From: Halobacillus litoralis
GTDB taxonomy: Bacteria > Bacillota > Bacilli > Bacillales > Halobacillaceae
NCBI RefSeq assembly: GCF_009856355.1
Contig: NZ_WMEW01000007.1
Span: 124,001-188,000 of the forward strand
DNA: 64,000 nt
Direction of reading: 5' to 3'
Shown piece by piece: positions 54,969-64,000 of the stretch. Both the position numbers and the translations under genes were made by a program. Position 1 is the stretch's first letter. Each line of letters starts with the position of its first letter. Under the pieces are notes generated by a model. It worked only from the letters and a program-made list of their open reading frames with translations. It searched no databases and was not told the origin of the DNA.

Positions 54969-56561
54969 TCAGTTTGTATGGTGGGTCGGACCGGCCTGCT
55001 TGATTTTTTCACTGGCGTACGTGAATTTTTTGAAGTTTGCATGGAACTTATCGGCCAGTTCCTTTGCACTCTCATCATAGGCAGCGGGGTTTTTCCACGT
55101 CTTTCTCGGGAATAAGACTTCGTCCGGTACTCCCGGGCAGTGCGTCGGGATATGAAGACCGAACACTGGATCCTTGTACGTTTCAGCTGAACTCAGCTCG
55201 CCTTCCAGGGCTGCGTGGATCATAGAGCGGGTGTAACTCAGTTTGATGCGTTCTCCTTCTCCGTACGCTCCTCCGGACCAGCCTGTATTCACAAGAAACA
55301 CATCAGTGTTGAACTGGTCAATTTTCTCTCCAAGCATCTCTGCATAAGCAGATGGAGCGAGTGGCAGGAAAGGGGAACCGAAGCAGGCCGAGAAGGTGGC
55401 TTCCGGTTTCGTGATGCCTCTTTCCGTCCCGGCCAGCTTACTCGTGTAGCCGCTGAGGAAATGGTACATCGCCTGTTCCTTTGTTAAACGGCTGATCGGC
55501 GGGAGCACCCCTGTGGCATCGGCCGTTAAGAAAATGATGGCATTCGGATGACCGGCAATGCTCGGCTGGACTGTATTATCAATATGATCAAGCGGATACG
55601 CCGCCCGGGTGTTTTCCGTCAGGCTGGTGTCGTCATAATCCGGGGCGTGGGAATCCGGATGCAGAACGACGTTTTCCAAGACGGAACCAAAATGGATGGC
55701 GTCGTAAATCTGCGGTTCTTTTTCCTTCGACAGGTTGATGCATTTCGCATAGCATCCCCCTTCAATGTTAAAGACGCCGTAAGGGGACCAGGCATGTTCA
55801 TCGTCTCCGATCAACCGCCGTTGAGGATCAGCGGACAATGTCGTTTTTCCAGTGCCGGAAAGGCCGAAGAACAGAGCCACGTCGCCTTCTTTCCCGATGT
55901 TGGCGGAGCAGTGCATAGGCAGTACGTTTCTTTCCGGAAGCAGATAATTCATGACGGAGAAGATGGACTTCTTAATTTCTCCCGCATATTCCGTTCCTCC
56001 GATGAGGACAATACGGTGCTTGAAGGAAACCATGATGAACGCTTCGGAATTCGTGCCGTCCACGTCAGGGTCCGCTTTAAATGTTGGAGCCGATATAACG
56101 GTGAATTCTGTGTCATGCTCTTCCAATTCGGATGCCTCCGGCCGGATGAACATCTGGCGGGCAAATAAATTGTGCCAGGCGAATTCTGTAAGGACCTGCA
56201 TAGGAAGGCGGTAGCGCTCATCCGCTCCGGCAAATCCTTTAAACGCGAATAACTCACGGCCGTCTTTCAAATAACCGAGCACTTTATGGTATAATTTAAC
56301 AAACGTATCATCATCAATGGGCTGGTTTACGGTCCCCCATTCGACTTTATCTTCAGTCACGTCATCACGGACAATAAATTTGTCTTTGGGGGAACGGCCC
56401 GTGTAAGTGCCGGTTGTGGCCTGCACCGCCCCTTTTTCTGTTAATGTACCTTCATTGCGGTATAAAATCTTCTCCACTAAGTGTGGAACAGATAATTGGT
56501 GGTGGACATGGTCCTGAGAGAGTAGAAGATTAAGTTCTGACAGCTGGTTAATGGTACTCAT
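54969..56561 (-). CDS. pckA: Phosphoenolpyruvate carboxykinase (ATP)
   Basis: 530 residues. P-loop [11 protein letters not shown] near 234, IGDDEHAWS near 252, and the substrate site [11 protein letters not shown] near 48. Decarboxylates oxaloacetate to PEP in gluconeogenesis. ATG 56561 has AAAGGCGGG at proper spacing; ATG 56567 is too close. A promoter TGGACG-N16-TATACT on the minus strand (56628-56601) lies 40 bp upstream. Confidence 0.95.
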   Translation of the reverse strand: MSTINQLSELNLLLSQDHVHHQLSVPHLVEKILYRNEGTLTEKGAVQATTGTYTGRSPKDKFIVRDDVTEDKVEWGTVNQPIDDDTFVKLYHKVLGYLKDGRELFAFKGFAGADERYRLPMQVLTEFAWHNLFARQMFIRPEASELEEHDTEFTVISAPTFKADPDVDGTNSEAFIMVSFKHRIVLIGGTEYAGEIKKSIFSVMNYLLPERNVLPMHCSANIGKEGDVALFFGLSGTGKTTLSADPQRRLIGDDEHAWSPYGVFNIEGGCYAKCINLSKEKEPQIYDAIHFGSVLENVVLHPDSHAPDYDDTSLTENTRAAYPLDHIDNTVQPSIAGHPNAIIFLTADATGVLPPISRLTKEQAMYHFLSGYTSKLAGTERGITKPEATFSACFGSPFLPLAPSAYAEMLGEKIDQFNTDVFLVNTGWSGGAYGEGERIKLSYTRSMIHAALEGELSSAETYKDPVFGLHIPTHCPGVPDEVLFPRKTWKNPAAYDESAKELADKFHANFKKFTYASEKIKQAGPTHHTN

Positions 56562-56600
56562 ATGCATCGTCCCGCCTTTGCATTTTAATAATGTGAGATT

Positions 56601-56628
56601 AGTATAACACATTTATTTCAATCGTCCA
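56601..56628 (-). promoter_or_regulatory. Probable promoter of pckA
   Basis: Minus strand TGGACG, 16-bp spacer, TATACT. Confidence 0.5.
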
Positions 56629-56765
56629 TACTATTCGTAGGATTGTGGGAAAGTTTTCAATTCCGTCATATTTCATGGCTGTTATTATCTTATGATGATT
56701 TGAACAGAACGTTTATCGAGGATGAATTTGGATGGAAACAGAGCCCGGAAACCCGATGAATCCAA

Positions 56766-56794
56766 TTGACAGGATACACCGTTTTCGATACGAT
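56766..56794 (+). promoter_or_regulatory. Sigma-A promoter of metK leader
   Basis: TTGACA (56766-56771), 17-bp spacer, TACGAT (56789-56794), 18 bp before the SAM aptamer. Confidence 0.75.
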
Positions 56795-56811
56795 AGCTGA
56801 GAACGGAAACT

Positions 56812-56918
56812 CTCTTATCCAGAGTTGGTGGAGGGACAGGCCCTTTGAAACCCAGCAACCGTCCGCAGGGACATGGTGCTAACCTGAAGCAAGGAGTCAG
56901 CTCCTTGGACGATAAGAG
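56812..56918 (+). promoter_or_regulatory. SAM-I riboswitch (S-box)
   Basis: CTCTTATCCAGAGTTGGTGG, AGGGACAGGCCCTTTGAAAC, CCAGCAACCG, GGTGCTAACCTGAAGCA and CGATAAGAG are the S-box blocks in order. P1: CTCTTATC (56812-56819)/GATAAGAG (56911-56918). Confidence 0.96.
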
Positions 56919-56931
56919 CGAAAGGAAGCAG

Positions 56932-56965
56932 CCCCTTTCCTCGGTATAGGAAGGGTTTTTTTCTT
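56932..56965 (+). terminator. Attenuator of SAM riboswitch
   Basis: CCCCTTTCC/GGAAGGG with a one-base bulge followed by seven T. From here to 57120 no ORF is seen. Confidence 0.8.
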
Positions 56966-57147
56966 TTTATAGGAAGGAAATGTCCATGACCAGGCCTTGA
57001 AGCCTGTCACGACTTCTGACTGAAAACGCGATTGAAAACGTTTTTGGCTCCAGGATGACACTCATGAAACGAATTTATGTTTTTCTACACATACTGGTAA
57101 AGAGTTCCGTCTAATACTTTGTACTTACAGAAGGAGGAGTTTTTAGA

Positions 57148-58344
57148 ATGCCAGCGAACCGCCGGTTATTCACATCAGAATCCGTGACAGAAGGTCATCC
57201 GGACAAAATCTGTGACGCTATTTCTGATGCTATTTTAGATGAAATTTTAAAAAACGACCCGAATGCAAGGGTGGCATGTGAGACAACAGTAACTACGGGA
57301 CTTGTACTGGTTTCCGGTGAAATTAGTACGAATACCTATGTTGATATTCCATCGATCGTGCGCCAGACGATTAAAGATATTGGATATACACGCGCAAAAT
57401 ACGGCTTTGATGCTGATACATGCGCCGTTTTAACGGCTATTGACGAGCAGTCTCCCGATATTGCGGGCGGGGTGGATGTTGCGCTTGAATCCCGCGAAGG
57501 AAAAATGAGCGATGATGAAATAGAAGCTATTGGTGCTGGTGACCAGGGATTGATGTTCGGGTTTGCCAACAATGAAACGCCTGAACTGATGCCTCTGCCT
57601 ATTTCTCTTGCCCATAAACTCTCCAAGCGTCTATCTGATGTAAGGAAAGACGGGACGCTCGATTACCTCCGTCCTGATGGGAAGACACAGGTAACGATCG
57701 AATATGACGAAAATGACAAACCGGTCCGTGTGGATACGATTGTTATTTCCACACAGCACGCCGAGGAAGTGACTCTTGAACAAATCCAGAAAGATTTGAA
57801 GGAGCAGGTCATTGCACCGGTTGTACCGGAAGGCTATATTGATGACGAGACAAAATATTTCATTAATCCGACCGGACGTTTTGTGATCGGAGGTCCTCAA
57901 GGGGATGCCGGCTTAACAGGTCGTAAAATCATCGTCGATACGTACGGTGGTTATGCACGTCATGGCGGTGGTGCCTTCAGTGGAAAGGACGCGACCAAAG
58001 TGGACCGTTCCGCTGCGTACGCAGCCCGTTATGTAGCGAAAAATATCGTAGCCGCAGGCTTGGCGGATACGGTGGAAGTACAGCTCGCCTATGCTATCGG
58101 TGTAGCTCAGCCTGTTTCCATTTCCATCAATACGAGTGGATCCGGTAAAGTATCAGAGGAGAAGCTGGTGGACGCTGTCCGTGACCTGTTTGATCTCCGC
58201 CCGGCAGGAATCATTAAAATGCTGGATCTTCGTAAGCCGATATATCGGGATACGTCTGCGTATGGTCATTTCGGCCGTACAGATATCGAGTTTCCTTGGG
58301 AACGTACAGATAAAGCTGAAGAGCTCAGCCGTCGTTTTCAATAA
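57148..58344 (+). CDS. metK: S-adenosylmethionine synthetase
   Basis: 398 residues. [13 protein letters not shown] near 9-21, [12 protein letters not shown] near 130, and the P-loop-like [20 protein letters not shown] near 272. Makes SAM from methionine and ATP; regulated by its product through the upstream S-box. AAGGAGGAG precedes the ATG. Confidence 0.97.
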   Translation: MPANRRLFTSESVTEGHPDKICDAISDAILDEILKNDPNARVACETTVTTGLVLVSGEISTNTYVDIPSIVRQTIKDIGYTRAKYGFDADTCAVLTAIDEQSPDIAGGVDVALESREGKMSDDEIEAIGAGDQGLMFGFANNETPELMPLPISLAHKLSKRLSDVRKDGTLDYLRPDGKTQVTIEYDENDKPVRVDTIVISTQHAEEVTLEQIQKDLKEQVIAPVVPEGYIDDETKYFINPTGRFVIGGPQGDAGLTGRKIIVDTYGGYARHGGGAFSGKDATKVDRSAAYAARYVAKNIVAAGLADTVEVQLAYAIGVAQPVSISINTSGSGKVSEEKLVDAVRDLFDLRPAGIIKMLDLRKPIYRDTSAYGHFGRTDIEFPWERTDKAEELSRRFQ

Positions 58345-58387
58345 TAAAAAGCTGTTTCCCTTTTTTTGAGGGAAACAGCTTTTTTGT
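58345..58387. terminator. Bidirectional terminator between metK and ytoA
   Basis: AAAAAGCTGTTTCCCT/AGGGAAACAGCTTTTT hairpin. Confidence 0.92.
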
Positions 58388-58390
58388 TTA

Positions 58391-58903
58391 TCAGCCCCGC
58401 AGGCTTTTATAATAGTGTCCTTTTTCTACATAAGATGTTCTGATCCGGTCCATCTCCTTGTAGTCATCTTCTGTAAGGGAACGCACGACCTTGGCCGGCC
58501 GGCCGAAGGCGAGAGTATCCGGTGGGATTTCCTTGCCGGGTGGAACGAGACTTCCGGCTCCAATGAAGGCGCGTTCTCCGATGACAGCGCCATCAAGAAT
58601 CATCGATCCCATGCCGATCAAGGCGCCTTGTTTAATGTGTGCGGAATGGAGGGTGACCTGGTGGCCGACTGTAACGCCATCCTCCAGGATGAGCGGCTGA
58701 CCAGGACTTTGATGCAGCATGCTCAGATCCTGGACGTTCGTGTTTTTACCGATATGTACGGGTGAAACATCACCGCGGATGACTGTCTTAAACCAGATGC
58801 TGGCGTTCTCGTCTATGACAACATCACCGGTGATTACGGCATCTTCTGCTGTAAAAGCGGTCGGATGGATGTGAGGTTGTTTTCCTTTATATTCGCAAAT
58901 CAT
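58391..58903 (-). CDS. ytoA: Left-handed beta-helix protein YtoA (gamma-carbonic anhydrase-like)
   Basis: 170 residues of hexapeptide repeats (for example AVITGDVVIDENASIWFKTV). Metal-ligand histidines of gamma-carbonic anhydrases are present: LSMLHQSPG, VGHQVTLHSA. Activity as carbonic anhydrase is possible but many homologues have none. Confidence 0.87.
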   Translation of the reverse strand: MICEYKGKQPHIHPTAFTAEDAVITGDVVIDENASIWFKTVIRGDVSPVHIGKNTNVQDLSMLHQSPGQPLILEDGVTVGHQVTLHSAHIKQGALIGMGSMILDGAVIGERAFIGAGSLVPPGKEIPPDTLAFGRPAKVVRSLTEDDYKEMDRIRTSYVEKGHYYKSLRG

Positions 58904-58962
58904 ACGAAGCCCCCTTATAATATGAGTAACATCAGTATATCAAATGAAAAGAGGGAGCGGCT

Positions 58963-59739
58963 GTGGAAAAACTGGAATCAGCCCGTGACCGGGCGACGAT
59001 CATTCTCGTCCACGGGGCATTTGAGCATATGGGAAGATATAAGGAACTCGTCGAACGTTTCCGGCGGGACGGTTTCTCAGTAATCTATGGTGACCTCCCG
59101 GGCCAGGGGCTGTCTGATGGGAAGAAAGGTCATATCCGTTCTTTTGGTGATTATGTTGAAACCATTCAAAGCTGGTACGAGCAGGCGGATCCGGAAAAAG
59201 CGGTTTTTCTCCTTGGTCACAGCATGGGAGGACTGGCCGCGATCCGTTTTATGGAGGAGAAACAGCCGGAGCTTGCCGGCGTTGTGTTATCCTCTCCTGC
59301 GGTAAGCATCCGGAATAAAGCTGCGCGTCCGTTGGAGGCTTTGTCTTATCTATTGAATGTTTTTGCACCTTCCCTGCGTATGAAAGCAGGACAAAACCCC
59401 GAAAATGTAACTAGAAATCTAATAAAGGTCGAAGAATTCCGTCAGGATCCCCTTGTCATTGATAAAGTTTCTGTCCGGTGGTATCGTGAGTTTCAAAAGG
59501 CGGGAAACCGGGCGTTTGAGCAGGCCGGTCGTTTTCCGGATGTCCCTCTCTTAGTTATGCAGGCAGCGGAAGACCTGTTGGTAGAGCCGGGACGCACGAA
59601 GGAATGGTTCAACCTTGTTGATACAAGTGAAAAAAGTTATAAACTCTGGCCGGGGCTTTATCATGAGATTTTCAATGAACCTGAAAATGACCAGGTCTAC
59701 CAATATACCCGGTCTTTTCTGAATCAACATATTACATGA
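58963..59739 (+). CDS. ytpA: Alpha/beta-hydrolase, lysophospholipase-like YtpA
   Basis: 258 residues, GTG start after GAGGGAG. LVHGAFEHMGRYKELVE near 18, nucleophile GHSMGG near 86, Asp in QAAEDLLVEPG near 202, and His in GLYHEIFNE. Monoacylglycerol-lipase type; in B. subtilis YtpA is a phospholipase linked to bacilysocin. Pairs with ytpB 19 bp downstream, as in B. subtilis. Confidence 0.87.
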   Translation: MEKLESARDRATIILVHGAFEHMGRYKELVERFRRDGFSVIYGDLPGQGLSDGKKGHIRSFGDYVETIQSWYEQADPEKAVFLLGHSMGGLAAIRFMEEKQPELAGVVLSSPAVSIRNKAARPLEALSYLLNVFAPSLRMKAGQNPENVTRNLIKVEEFRQDPLVIDKVSVRWYREFQKAGNRAFEQAGRFPDVPLLVMQAAEDLLVEPGRTKEWFNLVDTSEKSYKLWPGLYHEIFNEPENDQVYQYTRSFLNQHIT

Positions 59740-59758
59740 ACGTTAGGAGTGTCCACCC

Positions 59759-60832
59759 TTGAAGGAGTCCGTTCCAAGCAATGCTGTCCATCTGCTTTAT
59801 GAAGTGTATCGGAATGTGTTTCCACGTGTACATAAAGAATTAGCTTATTGGAAAGATGCCGCTGCCCGAATCCCTGACGAGGAATTAAGAACACAGGCAC
59901 TAGCCAGTATCCAGGAGAAGACCTTCCATTGTGAAGGCGGGTCCATTTATTCCGTACTGGCCGGTGACAACCCTGGTCCGGCGGTCCGTTTTATTGTAGC
60001 TTACCAGACTATCAGCGACTATCTGGATAACTTGTGTGACCGGAGCACTTCCATGGATCCCAATGATTTTGAGATGCTGCACACGTCGATGGCGGATGCG
60101 TTAACCCCCGGCAATCCGTGCCGGGATTATTATCATTACAGGAATGAGAAGGATGATGGAGGGTACCTGCATGATCTTGTGAAAACCTGCCAGGAGGTAC
60201 TGAGCCAGGCGGAGGGGTATAGGTTTGTACATAATAGAGCCCTTCGTCTCGGCCGGTTGTATTGTGACCTGCAGGTGCATAAGCACGTCATTGAAGAGGA
60301 AAGGATTCCAAGGCTTCAGCAGTGGTTTGAACATCATCAGACCGACTGGCCCGAATTGAAGTGGTATGAATTTTCCGCCTGCACCGGTTCCACTCTCGGC
60401 ATCTTCTGCCTTGTTTCCTATGCGCTCGGAAACAAAATGGACGAGGAGCTTGCCGGGATGGTCGAGGAAAGTTACTTTCCGTTTATGCAGGGCCTTCACA
60501 TTCTGCTCGACTATTATATTGATCAGGAAGAAGACGAACGGGAAGGCGACCTTAATTTCTGTTCGTATTATGATCATCAGGAGCAGATGAAAGGGAGGTT
60601 TGAATACTTCGTTCGAAAAACGGATGAAGAGGTGCGGAAACTTCCGGATCGTGCGTTTCATCAGATGATTCATAAAGGGCTTGTCGGTATGTATCTGGCC
60701 GACCGGAAAGTCGGAAGGTTATCGAACGCCAGGAGTTTTGTGAAGGATATGCTGAAAATCAGCGGGCGTAAAACCGCGTTCTTCTATTTTAATACGAAAA
60801 TGTATCATAAATTAAAGCCTGGCAGAGGTTAA
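59759..60832 (+). CDS. ytpB: Tetraprenyl-beta-curcumene synthase YtpB
   Basis: 357 residues, DUF2600 family. Helical, with the acidic segment TISDYLDNLCDRSTSMDPND near 90-109 and EFSACTGSTLGIFCLVS near 202. YtpB cyclises tetraprenyl diphosphate (C35 sesquarterpene synthesis, spore-associated lipids). TTG start has AGGAG at 9-bp spacing; no ATG is better placed. The stop codon lies inside the loop of the terminator hairpin. Confidence 0.9.
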   Translation: MKESVPSNAVHLLYEVYRNVFPRVHKELAYWKDAAARIPDEELRTQALASIQEKTFHCEGGSIYSVLAGDNPGPAVRFIVAYQTISDYLDNLCDRSTSMDPNDFEMLHTSMADALTPGNPCRDYYHYRNEKDDGGYLHDLVKTCQEVLSQAEGYRFVHNRALRLGRLYCDLQVHKHVIEEERIPRLQQWFEHHQTDWPELKWYEFSACTGSTLGIFCLVSYALGNKMDEELAGMVEESYFPFMQGLHILLDYYIDQEEDEREGDLNFCSYYDHQEQMKGRFEYFVRKTDEEVRKLPDRAFHQMIHKGLVGMYLADRKVGRLSNARSFVKDMLKISGRKTAFFYFNTKMYHKLKPGRG

Positions 60833-60850
60833 AACTGCCAGGCTTGTTTT
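60813..60850. terminator. Bidirectional terminator overlapping ytpB end
   Basis: AAGCCTGGCAG (60815-60825)/CTGCCAGGCTT (60835-60845), loop contains the ytpB stop. Confidence 0.85.
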
Positions 60851-61424
60851 ATACGTTTTTCTCAATGGCGATAATAAACGGCGGGGTCCGGTCCTTGTTG
60901 ATAAAACTGTAGTTGAGCACTTCGTAGTCTCTATGATCCAGAGAGGAGACATAATCGAGCACGGCGTCTTTTTCCTCTTTCCCTCCCGGATGGCCATGAT
61001 AGACGACGAGGACGACGAGTCCGCCCTTTTTCAGCGACTTAAGCACGGTTTGGATGGATGTAATGGTGTCATCGGGTTTTGTGATGACACGTTTATCACT
61101 GCCGGGCAGATATCCTAAGTTATAGATAGCCGCCTGGATCATGCCCTTATGATCTTCCTGCAGGTGCTCTTCAATATGGGTATGGGAGTCATGGATGACC
61201 GTGGTCCGTTCAAGTCTGTGGTGCTCTTTTAAACGTGCCTTTGTATTTTCAACGGCCTGTTCCTGGATATCAAAGGCATAAACGTGCCCGTCATCTCCGA
61301 CAAGGTTGGATAGGAATAGGGTGTCATGACCGTTGCCGCACGTTCCATCGATGACAGCACTGCCTTCATGAACAGCCTTCTTCATAAGGGCGTGGGCCTG
61401 GTCGAGTATTTTATTTAAAATCAT
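60849..61424 (-). CDS. mnmM: tRNA methyltransferase MnmM (YtqB)
   Basis: 191 residues, Rossmann methyltransferase. SAM motif VIDGTCGNGHDTLFLS near 24-39, AFDIQEQAV near 48 and NLGYLPGSDK near 104. The YtqB family (MnmM) methylates nm5s2U34 in tRNA in Gram-positive bacteria. GGAGGC precedes ATG 61424. Confidence 0.88.
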   Translation of the reverse strand: MILNKILDQAHALMKKAVHEGSAVIDGTCGNGHDTLFLSNLVGDDGHVYAFDIQEQAVENTKARLKEHHRLERTTVIHDSHTHIEEHLQEDHKGMIQAAIYNLGYLPGSDKRVITKPDDTITSIQTVLKSLKKGGLVVLVVYHGHPGGKEEKDAVLDYVSSLDHRDYEVLNYSFINKDRTPPFIIAIEKNV

Positions 61425-61491
61425 GATGAGCCTCCAAACAATAGTTTCCATCCTATTGTAGCATGAATAGAGAAGGTATACCGAGGAGCGC

Positions 61492-61520
61492 TTGACAAAG
61501 GCTTATCCTTTCATTAAGAT
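61492..61520 (+). promoter_or_regulatory. Sigma-A promoter of leuS leader
   Basis: TTGACA (61492-61497), 17-bp spacer, TAAGAT (61515-61520). Confidence 0.85.
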
Positions 61521-61529
61521 ACGGATATA

Positions 61530-61768
61530 TATGATGACGTTGAAAAGGAGTAGTAAGGTCCGGGTTAAGTACCAGAGAGACAGCGGCTGGTGAAAGCTGT
61601 CCTTGACCGCCCTGAACTCGCCTTGGATGTCGCAGAAGTGAACGTAAAGTAGTTTCTGCCGGTTTCATCGCCGTTACAGATGTCGAGTTGAACACATGAG
61701 ATGTGTTAATTTGGGTGGTACCGCGGGAATCAAGCCTCTCGTCCCATTAGGGATGAGGGGCTTTTTTA
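61530..61768 (+). promoter_or_regulatory. Leucine T-box leader with terminator
   Basis: Stem I motifs (AGGAGTAGTAA, CCAGAGAG, GGTGAAAGC) precede the specifier CTC (61617-61619, Leu) in CTGAACTCGCC. T-box sequence TTGGGTGGTACCGCGG at 61711-61726 binds the uncharged tRNA end. Terminator AAGCCTCTCGTCCC/GGGATGAGGGGCTT (61732-61763) with T-run follows. Confidence 0.95.
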
Positions 61769-61800
61769 TATTTTTTCAGAGAGATGAAGGAGGAAATGAA

Positions 61801-64000
61801 GTGGCTTTTGATCATAAAACGATAGAGAAAAAATGGCAGAATTACTGGTTGAACGAAAAAACGTTCAAAACAGACAGTTATTCAGACAAACAGAAATTTT
61901 ACGCATTGGATATGTTCCCATATCCGTCCGGTGCAGGTCTGCACGTCGGACACCCGGAAGGTTACACAGCAACAGACATCCTTTCCCGTATGAAACGGAT
62001 GCAGGGTTATGAAGTTCTGCATCCGATCGGCTGGGATGCCTTTGGTCTTCCGGCGGAACAGTATGCCTTGGATACAGGGAATGACCCGGAAGAATTTACA
62101 AAGCAGAATATTAATAACTTCCGCCGTCAAATCCAGGAACTTGGTTTTTCCTATGACTGGGACCGTGAAGTCAATACGACCGATCCGGATTATTATAATT
62201 GGACGCAGTGGATCTTCCTCAAGCTTTATGAGAAAGGGCTCGCCTATATTGATGAAGTGGCGGTGAACTGGTGCCCTGCTCTTGGTACGGTGCTGGCCAA
62301 TGAAGAAGTCATTGACGGAAAGAGTGAGCGCGGAGGGCATCCTGTTGAGCGTCGTCCGATGAAACAGTGGATGCTGAAAATCACGGCTTATGCTGACCGC
62401 CTGCTGGATGACCTCGAGGAACTGGACTGGCCCGAAAGCATTAAAGATATGCAGCGTAACTGGATCGGGAAATCTGAAGGAGCCGAAGTTACTTTTGAAC
62501 TGGATGGGACAGACCATACCTTTGACGTATTTACAACACGTCCGGATACTTTATTCGGAGCCACCTATGCAGTCCTTGCACCAGAGCACCCATTAGTCGA
62601 TGAAATCGTAACAGAAGAACAGAAAGAAGAGGTTTCCGCTTATATTGAAAAAGCGAAACATAAGAGCGACCTTGAGCGTACAGACCTGGCGAAGGACAAA
62701 ACCGGGGTATTTACCGGAGCCTATGCAGTCAATCCAATCAACGGAGAAAAACTTCCGGTATGGGTGGCTGACTATGTACTTATGAGTTATGGAAGCGGAG
62801 CGATTATGGCGGTCCCTGCTCATGATGAGCGGGATTACGAATTTGCTCAGGCTTTCGATCTGCCCATCATCCCTGTAGTCGAAGGTGGGAATGTAGAAGA
62901 AGCGGCCTATACAGAGGACGGACCGCACATCAATTCCGACTTCCTGAACGGCCTTCAAAAAGACGAAGCGATTCTAAAAGCCATTGAATGGCTTGAAAAT
63001 AATGGCCGGGGCCGGAAACAGACGACATACCGTCTGCGGGACTGGTTGTTCAGCCGTCAGCGTTACTGGGGCGAGCCAATCCCTGTCATTCACTGGGAAA
63101 ATGGATCGATCACTCCGGTCAAAGAAGCAGATCTTCCTATTGAACTGCCTAAAACAACGGAGATCAAGCCATCTGGTACTGGAGAATCTCCATTGGCTAA
63201 TATTGATGAGTGGGTAAATGTTGTGGACCCTGAAACAGGAATGAAGGGACGCAGGGAAACGAATACCATGCCACAATGGGCAGGAAGCTGCTGGTATTAC
63301 CTTCGTTATATTGATCCATCCAATTCCGAAACCTTTGCAGACTATGAAGCCCTGAAGAAATGGCTTCCTGTGGATGTGTATATTGGTGGTGCTGAACATG
63401 CTGTCCTTCACCTTCTTTATGCCCGCTTCTGGCACAAGGTTCTATACGATGCAGGTGTCGTTCCAACAAAAGAACCGTTCCAAAAGCTGTTCAACCAGGG
63501 GATGATCCTCGGGGAGAATAATGAGAAGATGAGTAAATCCAAAGGGAACGTTGTGAATCCTGATGATATCGTTCATTCACACGGAGCAGATACTCTGCGC
63601 CTTTATGAAATGTTCATGGGACCGTTGGAAGCTTCCATTGCATGGTCGACGAACGGCCTGGACGGTGCCCGTCGTTTCCTTGATCGTGTATGGAGGCTCT
63701 TCATGCCGGACGGTGAGCTCTCAAGCTCCATTCAACCAGAACAATCCGGTCATCCTATGGAAAAGGTCTATCATGAGACGGTTAAGAAAGTCACGGAAAA
63801 CTTCGAGGAACTGCGTTTCAATACAGGAATCTCTCAGATGATGGTCTTCATTAATGAAGCCTATAAAGCAGATACGATTCCTAAAGCCTATGCCGAAGGC
63901 TTTGTCCAGCTGCTTTCCCCGGTTGCCCCGCACATTGCTGAAGAATTATGGGAGAAGCTGGGCCATGAGGAAACCATCACGTATCAGCCGTGGCCTTCTT
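61801..64000 (+). CDS. leuS: Leucyl-tRNA synthetase (3' end outside window)
   Basis: At least 733 codons visible, no stop before the window end. GTG start with AAGGAGG 6 bp upstream. Class I motif HVGHPEGY (HIGH, near 45), editing domain around 225-420 and KMSKSKGN (KMSKS, near 577-584). The usual length is about 800 residues, so most of the protein is present. Controlled by the leucine T-box upstream. Confidence 0.97.
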   Translation, partial: MAFDHKTIEKKWQNYWLNEKTFKTDSYSDKQKFYALDMFPYPSGAGLHVGHPEGYTATDILSRMKRMQGYEVLHPIGWDAFGLPAEQYALDTGNDPEEFTKQNINNFRRQIQELGFSYDWDREVNTTDPDYYNWTQWIFLKLYEKGLAYIDEVAVNWCPALGTVLANEEVIDGKSERGGHPVERRPMKQWMLKITAYADRLLDDLEELDWPESIKDMQRNWIGKSEGAEVTFELDGTDHTFDVFTTRPDTLFGATYAVLAPEHPLVDEIVTEEQKEEVSAYIEKAKHKSDLERTDLAKDKTGVFTGAYAVNPINGEKLPVWVADYVLMSYGSGAIMAVPAHDERDYEFAQAFDLPIIPVVEGGNVEEAAYTEDGPHINSDFLNGLQKDEAILKAIEWLENNGRGRKQTTYRLRDWLFSRQRYWGEPIPVIHWENGSITPVKEADLPIELPKTTEIKPSGTGESPLANIDEWVNVVDPETGMKGRRETNTMPQWAGSCWYYLRYIDPSNSETFADYEALKKWLPVDVYIGGAEHAVLHLLYARFWHKVLYDAGVVPTKEPFQKLFNQGMILGENNEKMSKSKGNVVNPDDIVHSHGADTLRLYEMFMGPLEASIAWSTNGLDGARRFLDRVWRLFMPDGELSSSIQPEQSGHPMEKVYHETVKKVTENFEELRFNTGISQMMVFINEAYKADTIPKAYAEGFVQLLSPVAPHIAEELWEKLGHEETITYQPWPS

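Noticed and set aside
55548..56168. 206-residue plus-strand ORF
   Set aside because: Lies antisense to pckA, which has all family motifs; a codon-bias shadow.
57000..57060. Possible catabolite (cre) site before metK, TGAAAACGTTTTTG
   Set aside because: Fails at the last two defined positions of the consensus, and metK control is explained by the SAM riboswitch.

Overview
The window looks like chromosome of an endospore-forming, low- to moderate-GC Gram-positive bacterium of the Bacillaceae. Evidence: strong Shine-Dalgarno sites, frequent GTG and TTG starts, sporulation proteins (YunB, LytH, YutC, KapB), menaquinone synthesis genes, and gene neighbourhoods matching the Bacillus subtilis suf-yun-yut-yui-yug and yt blocks. 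Acidic proteins and sodium-linked transporters (NhaC type, NSS type, type II Ndh) suggest a moderate halophile such as Halobacillus; this is inference, since no marker gene fixes the genus. No rRNA, tRNA, CRISPR array, phage or complete transposon is seen.

Layout. 1-3117: end of the SUF iron-sulfur operon (sufS, sufU, sufB). 3.2-6.4 kb: TSUP transporter, YunD, YunB. 6.4-8.4 kb: lysine riboswitch and NhaC-type carrier. 8.5-10.3 kb: NSS transporter with a 32-residue MetS-like partner missing from long-ORF lists. 10.3-11.1 kb: gene-poor repeat and IS debris. 11.1-20.6 kb: yut/yuz block (LytH, YutC, YutD, YutE, YutF, YutG, a D-2-hydroxyacid dehydrogenase, NifU-like YutI, YuzD, YuzB, HesB-like YutM) and a 519-residue membrane protein of unknown function. 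20.6-26.7 kb: YumC, Rex-type sites with ndh, YuiB, YuiC, YuiD, leucyl aminopeptidase. 27-38.4 kb: DeoD, KapB, a Cu-site-deficient SodC-like lipoprotein, PatB, YugI, YugJ, Pgi, YugN, YugO, a thioredoxin-like protein and an M42 peptidase.

38.4-42.2 kb is the accessory part: two copies of a 150-bp palindromic repeat, a broken chemotaxis receptor, and a tandem duplication of about 1.1-1.2 kb carrying a Cys-containing gene plus an IS1182-like transposase tail. 42.2-43.2 kb holds an FMN riboswitch and ribU. 43.4-53.3 kb ends in an almost complete menaquinone pathway (menI and menA on the minus strand, menFDHBEC on the plus strand). 53.3-64.0 kb: a Nudix hydrolase, IS debris, pckA, a SAM riboswitch with metK, YtoA, YtpA-YtpB, MnmM, and a T-box leader with the start of leuS, which runs off the window.

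Four RNA regulators of different classes (lysine, FMN, SAM, leucine T-box) each precede a gene whose function fits the ligand. The least explained sequences are the duplicated 39.5-42.2 kb locus and the families of palindromic or IS-derived repeats shared between 10.3, 20.6, 26.8, 38.5, 39.5, 40.9 and 54.3-54.9 kb.
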